Assembly: GCA_030670375.1 (NCBI GenBank) | Contig: DAOVBT010000077.1 | Span: forward strand, 1-7,856 | Reading direction: 5' to 3' | Length of the DNA stretch: 7,856 nt | Source: Candidatus Aminicenantota bacterium | Lineage (GTDB): Bacteria > Acidobacteriota > Aminicenantia > Aminicenantales > Aminicenantaceae | Shown here: piece by piece, positions 5,196 through 7,856 of the stretch | Layout of the letters: each line of letters starts with the position of its first letter | Position numbering within the stretch: the stretch's first letter is position 1 | Translations under genes and position numbers: made by a program | The notes under the pieces: generated by a model | The model's input: the letters and a program-made list of their open reading frames with translations, nothing else | What the model was told of the DNA's origin: nothing | Database searches by the model: none

Positions 5196-6500
5196 TCAGG
5201 GGAGTAATACGTTTATCCAGCCGTTTTTTTCCCATCTGAGGACATTTTCTTTGTAAATGTTTATCAGCTCTCCCAGAGAGATTTGAACGCCGGAGCTTTC
5301 TAATATTCTGTGATAATTTCTTGAGGTTGTTGGGGTTGCCAGTACATCCTTCAGGCCAAAATTCTTGTTGAATATAAAATCGATGCCGAGACGGAGTTTT
5401 TCTGGCTCGAGCCTCCATGGAAACAACCGGATGTGGAAAAGATTCTGGCTGAAGTATCTGATCTCGGTGTTGTTGTAGATCACGCTGAATTTGGAGGGGT
5501 GCTCAGGTGTTTTTATCCGGATGTACTCCAATTGATTGCCACGTACGATGTCGTCTGCGATGTAATTCTTCAGACGCGTTCCCAGGTGGGCATATTCCGG
5601 TTCGATCCGGTAGGGTGGGCTGATGCCGCGGAAGTCATCGAGGGAAAGAACGCCGATGATGCCTTCGCCGTTGAGGAGGTTATTCGTGCCTGTGAAGACA
5701 ATCTCGTCACTTCCATCTTCGTCGAGATCGATCAGCTCGAGCGTGTGAGTCAAGTGACCGATGTGGAAGTACTGGTTGCGAAGATTCCCCTCGAGGTCGT
5801 GGCAGGCAATGATGGATAAAAACCGCTCCTGATGGTTCCATTTGGAAACGATAAAAATTTCGTTGGATTTTGACCTGGCAAATTTTGCGGGGCTGGGACG
5901 GAAAAAATTAGTGATTTCGGTGTTATTGAATGTTAGCGTCGACATAATGCTCTTTCTCCAGACCTTTTTTCCATCGTGGTCGAACAATGTGATGTAATGT
6001 TTTTCCTCTGAGATGTCATACGTGCAGGCTATCAATTCCGTCTGGTCATCCTGATCGATGTGTTTGAGGTCCAGGATGAGAATCGCATCGGTTCCATTCC
6101 CTATCCTTTGGCTGTTGAACCGGAAGAGGACATCTCCCTGTGAATCCTTGACAAAAACAGTGGTTCCTTCGACTTCGATGACCTCTGGACCTGAAGATGT
6201 CCTTTTCTGAAATGGAGGGTGAATGATAAAGTAGGCGATAAGAATAGCGGACAAAATAATCGCTGCCGCGACGACACAAACCTTCCGAAATTTTTTCCCC
6301 ACCAATAAAGCGACATCCTGCTTTTTGAGCCATTTGTCCAGTTCCTTTTTGGATGCGTAAATCCTGTGTCCGGTTCCGCTGGAGATGCGGTGGATGGGCA
6401 GCCCGAGTTTTTTCTCCCAGTAATACACATTTCTGGGGCTCATCTCGAGATAGTCGGCGATCGCCTTGATCCCGATCAATTGCTCGTCTTTATCTGCCAT
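5196..6500 (-). CDS. Membrane-anchored helix-turn-helix regulator with extracytoplasmic FG-GAP-like domain
   Basis: A 434-residue protein from the ATG at 6500. Residues 9-61 form a MerR/excisionase-like winged helix: IKAIADYLEMSPRNVYYWEK (helix-turn-helix), then GLPIHR.SSGTGHRIYASKKELDKWL, the wing and following helix. A single membrane helix follows at about 74-93 (VCVVAAAIILSAILIAYFII). The remaining 340 residues should be outside the membrane. They contain Asp-rich loops, LDLKHIDQDDQTEL (about 143-156) and LIDLDEDGSDEIV (256-268), like the calcium-binding turns of FG-GAP/VCBS propeller repeats. The layout is that of a one-component transmembrane regulator (compare ToxR/CadC, which use a different DNA-binding fold). 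The TTG at 6548 would add 16 residues, but it is itself the first base of the -35 box, so 6500 is preferred. The ligand, target genes and exact outer-domain family are unknown. Confidence 0.78.
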   Translation of the reverse strand: MADKDEQLIGIKAIADYLEMSPRNVYYWEKKLGLPIHRISSGTGHRIYASKKELDKWLKKQDVALLVGKKFRKVCVVAAAIILSAILIAYFIIHPPFQKRTSSGPEVIEVEGTTVFVKDSQGDVLFRFNSQRIGNGTDAILILDLKHIDQDDQTELIACTYDISEEKHYITLFDHDGKKVWRKSIMSTLTFNNTEITNFFRPSPAKFARSKSNEIFIVSKWNHQERFLSIIACHDLEGNLRNQYFHIGHLTHTLELIDLDEDGSDEIVFTGTNNLLNGEGIIGVLSLDDFRGISPPYRIEPEYAHLGTRLKNYIADDIVRGNQLEYIRIKTPEHPSKFSVIYNNTEIRYFSQNLFHIRLFPWRLEPEKLRLGIDFIFNKNFGLKDVLATPTTSRNYHRILESSGVQISLGELINIYKENVLRWEKNGWINVLLP

Positions 6501-6503
6501 ATT

Positions 6504-6509
6504 CCCTTT
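6504..6509 (-). promoter_or_regulatory. Ribosome binding site deciding the HTH-membrane regulator start
   Basis: On the minus strand AAAGGG lies 3 nt before the ATG at 6500 (AAAGGGAATATG). The same AGGGAATATG arrangement precedes the tldD start at 2111. No comparable site supports the longer TTG start at 6548. Confidence 0.5.
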
Positions 6510-6519
6510 ATCGAGGATT

Positions 6520-6548
6520 ATGCTAATTATTTTGCCCCATTCTGTCAA
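6520..6548 (-). promoter_or_regulatory. Probable promoter of the HTH-membrane regulator gene
   Basis: On the minus strand a perfect -35 TTGACA (6548-6543) is followed, with an ideal 17-nt spacer, by TAGCAT (6525-6520), four of six bases of the -10 consensus including the T-A and the final A-T. A start near 6513 gives a leader of only about a dozen nucleotides. It lies in the 114-bp gap after the stop of the upstream TPR gene, so the regulator can be made independently of that gene. Confidence 0.55.
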
Positions 6549-6614
6549 ATTATGACTTGTGGCGATTGAACTTCAAGGTTTGTCGAGAACAGAGTTGTGT
6601 GTGCCGACCCCCTT

Positions 6615-7856
6615 CTACTGCTCGGGGAAGTTCATCCGTTGGAGTAAAGCCTGGAAACGGGGATCGGAGCGGAGGGGATCGAACACGGGATTCACCTTGA
6701 TCCAAGACATTCTGTCGGCGTGCTCTTCATATGCTTTCTCCAGATATTCGATCGCCTGCTTTTTATTGTCTAAGCCGATATGGAGCATAGCCATATCAAC
6801 GGGCGAAACATATCTTTGGTTCGATAGTGACTCCAATTGGCGGAGGACTTCTTCGGCTTCGTTGCGTTGTCCTGCTATCGCATACACATAACCAAGTGCA
6901 GCCAGATCTACGGAGTCGCCACCAGATAGATTTAAAACTAGCTGGAACTGTTCAATGGCCTCCCGATACATTTCTTTTTGTAAATAACTAAATCCCAGCC
7001 AATTGATTGCTCTTTGAAAATCGGGATCGACCTCCAGTGTGCGCTGATACTGTTGTATGGCTTGGTCGTATTCCCCTGCAAAGTAAAGAGCAACCCCAAG
7101 AACAGTGCTTATCATGGACGACAGTGGATCGAGCTCTAAAGCCAGTTTGGCTTGCTGGATTGAGACTTTATGCCGTCCAAGGGACCACAAGTGTTCTGCA
7201 TACCAGATGCGAGCCGTTGCATAGCTGGGATTGAGCTCGATGGCTCGTATGAACGCATTCTCCGCACGTTCCCAGAACCAAAAATATGATGTCAAAACGC
7301 CTGCTAGAGAGGTGTACGCCTCAGCTAATGTATCATCGAGTTCCAGGGCTTTCTGCGCCATTTCCCTCGCTTTCGCATAGGCATCCTCGGCCGAAAGATC
7401 TAAGTGCCTCCCCCCACCTGCTATGTAGCAGTCGGCCAGGCCGCTGTAGGCCAAAGCATAGTTTGGATCGATTTTGATGGCCTGGTGGAACAGCTCGACA
7501 CTCTTCTGCATCGCATCCTTTGTCCTTTGGCCCCAGAAATACCGTCCCTGCAAATACAAGTTATATGCTTCAAGGTTTTCCGTTGTCTTCTTCTGAAGGC
7601 GCTGCTTCTCCTCAGGCGTGAGCTTCTGTTTTAAGGCGCTCACAATATTCTCTGCGATATCATTCTGTATGGCAAAGATTCTGTCGAGTTTCCTATCGTA
7701 GACCTCTGACCAGAAATGAAAACCGTCTTCCACATTGATGAGCTGTGCAGTCACACGAATATCATCTTCTTCTTTCCGGATGCTTCCTTCGAGGATGGAT
7801 GTCACACCAAGTTCTCGACCGATGTCTTTGATGTTTTTATCTGTGTCTTTATACTG
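6615..7856 (-). CDS. C-terminal part of a FlgO/TolB-like domain plus TPR protein (5' end missing)
   Basis: The frame is open to the window edge, giving 413 residues; the GTG at 7805 is internal. The first 70-80 visible residues (DIGRELGVTSILEGSIRKE, VTAQLINVEDGFHFWSEVYD, IFAIQNDIAENIV) are a FlgO/TolB-N-like domain as found between an N-terminal signalling module and TPRs. Then follow about seven or eight TPR-like repeats to the end, with many A..Y..LG, AI...KAL.LDP motifs, starting with LEAYNLYLQGRYFW. The end, PVFDPLRSDPRFQALLQRM, is the typical closing segment of such proteins. In related architectures the missing N-terminus is usually a winged-helix (CadC-like), protein kinase or adenylate cyclase domain, often followed by a membrane helix; which one applies here cannot be seen. 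It is the likely upstream neighbour of the HTH-membrane regulator and may belong to the same signalling context. Confidence 0.88.
   Translation of the reverse strand, partial: QYKDTDKNIKDIGRELGVTSILEGSIRKEEDDIRVTAQLINVEDGFHFWSEVYDRKLDRIFAIQNDIAENIVSALKQKLTPEEKQRLQKKTTENLEAYNLYLQGRYFWGQRTKDAMQKSVELFHQAIKIDPNYALAYSGLADCYIAGGGRHLDLSAEDAYAKAREMAQKALELDDTLAEAYTSLAGVLTSYFWFWERAENAFIRAIELNPSYATARIWYAEHLWSLGRHKVSIQQAKLALELDPLSSMISTVLGVALYFAGEYDQAIQQYQRTLEVDPDFQRAINWLGFSYLQKEMYREAIEQFQLVLNLSGGDSVDLAALGYVYAIAGQRNEAEEVLRQLESLSNQRYVSPVDMAMLHIGLDNKKQAIEYLEKAYEEHADRMSWIKVNPVFDPLRSDPRFQALLQRMNFPEQ

Noticed and set aside
5433..5819. A 128-codon open frame on the + strand inside the HTH-membrane regulator gene
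   Set aside because: It lies antisense to a gene with clear domains, has no ribosome site or recognisable motif, and its Val/Glu/Asp-rich composition is what the opposite strand of this coding sequence would give.

Overview
The window looks like ordinary chromosomal DNA of moderate GC from an uncultured or little-studied bacterium. Three things point loosely to Acidobacteriota/Aminicenantota-type lineages: a FlgO/TolB-like domain followed by a long TPR tail, a Tat-signal TldD beside PmbA, and a serine-hydrolase-like protein with a C-terminal TPR tail. This assignment is from memory of family distribution and is low confidence. No rRNA, tRNA, CRISPR array, transposase gene or phage gene is visible.

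Layout. (1) 2-496, +: the 3' end of a gene with a C-terminal TPR tail, probably a beta-lactamase-fold serine hydrolase. (2) 521-1443, -: a two-gene operon with an ATGA overlap, a NUDIX hydrolase followed by a two-helix membrane protein with a bacterial PH-like domain. It has a recognisable promoter at 1466-1492. (3) 1518-1624: a perfect 35-bp inverted repeat around a 37-nt centre, lying in the divergent gap between the NUDIX gene and a small + strand gene. It resembles REP/REPIN- or MITE-type elements and is the clearest non-coding structure here. (4) 1687-1878, +: a 63-residue hydrophobic membrane protein. (5) 2111-5109, +: a tldD-pmbA pair with an ATGA overlap and a strong Shine-Dalgarno site for the second gene. 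TldD has the HExxxH zinc motif and a twin-arginine signal; PmbA has neither. (6) 5196-7856, -: two genes in the same direction. Upstream is the C-terminal part of a FlgO-like/TPR protein cut by the window edge. Downstream, after a 114-bp gap with its own near-consensus promoter, is a membrane-anchored helix-turn-helix protein with an extracytoplasmic domain rich in Asp-loop repeats.

How the genes fit together. The TldD/PmbA pair should form one heteromeric metalloprotease, but the Tat signal on TldD alone raises the question of where the complex works. The last two genes look like signalling or regulatory membrane proteins: one joins DNA binding to an outside domain, the other carries a protein-interaction tail. 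No complete new defence or biosynthetic system can be supported. The items most worth following are the inverted repeat, the exported-protease question and the HTH-membrane-sensor architecture.
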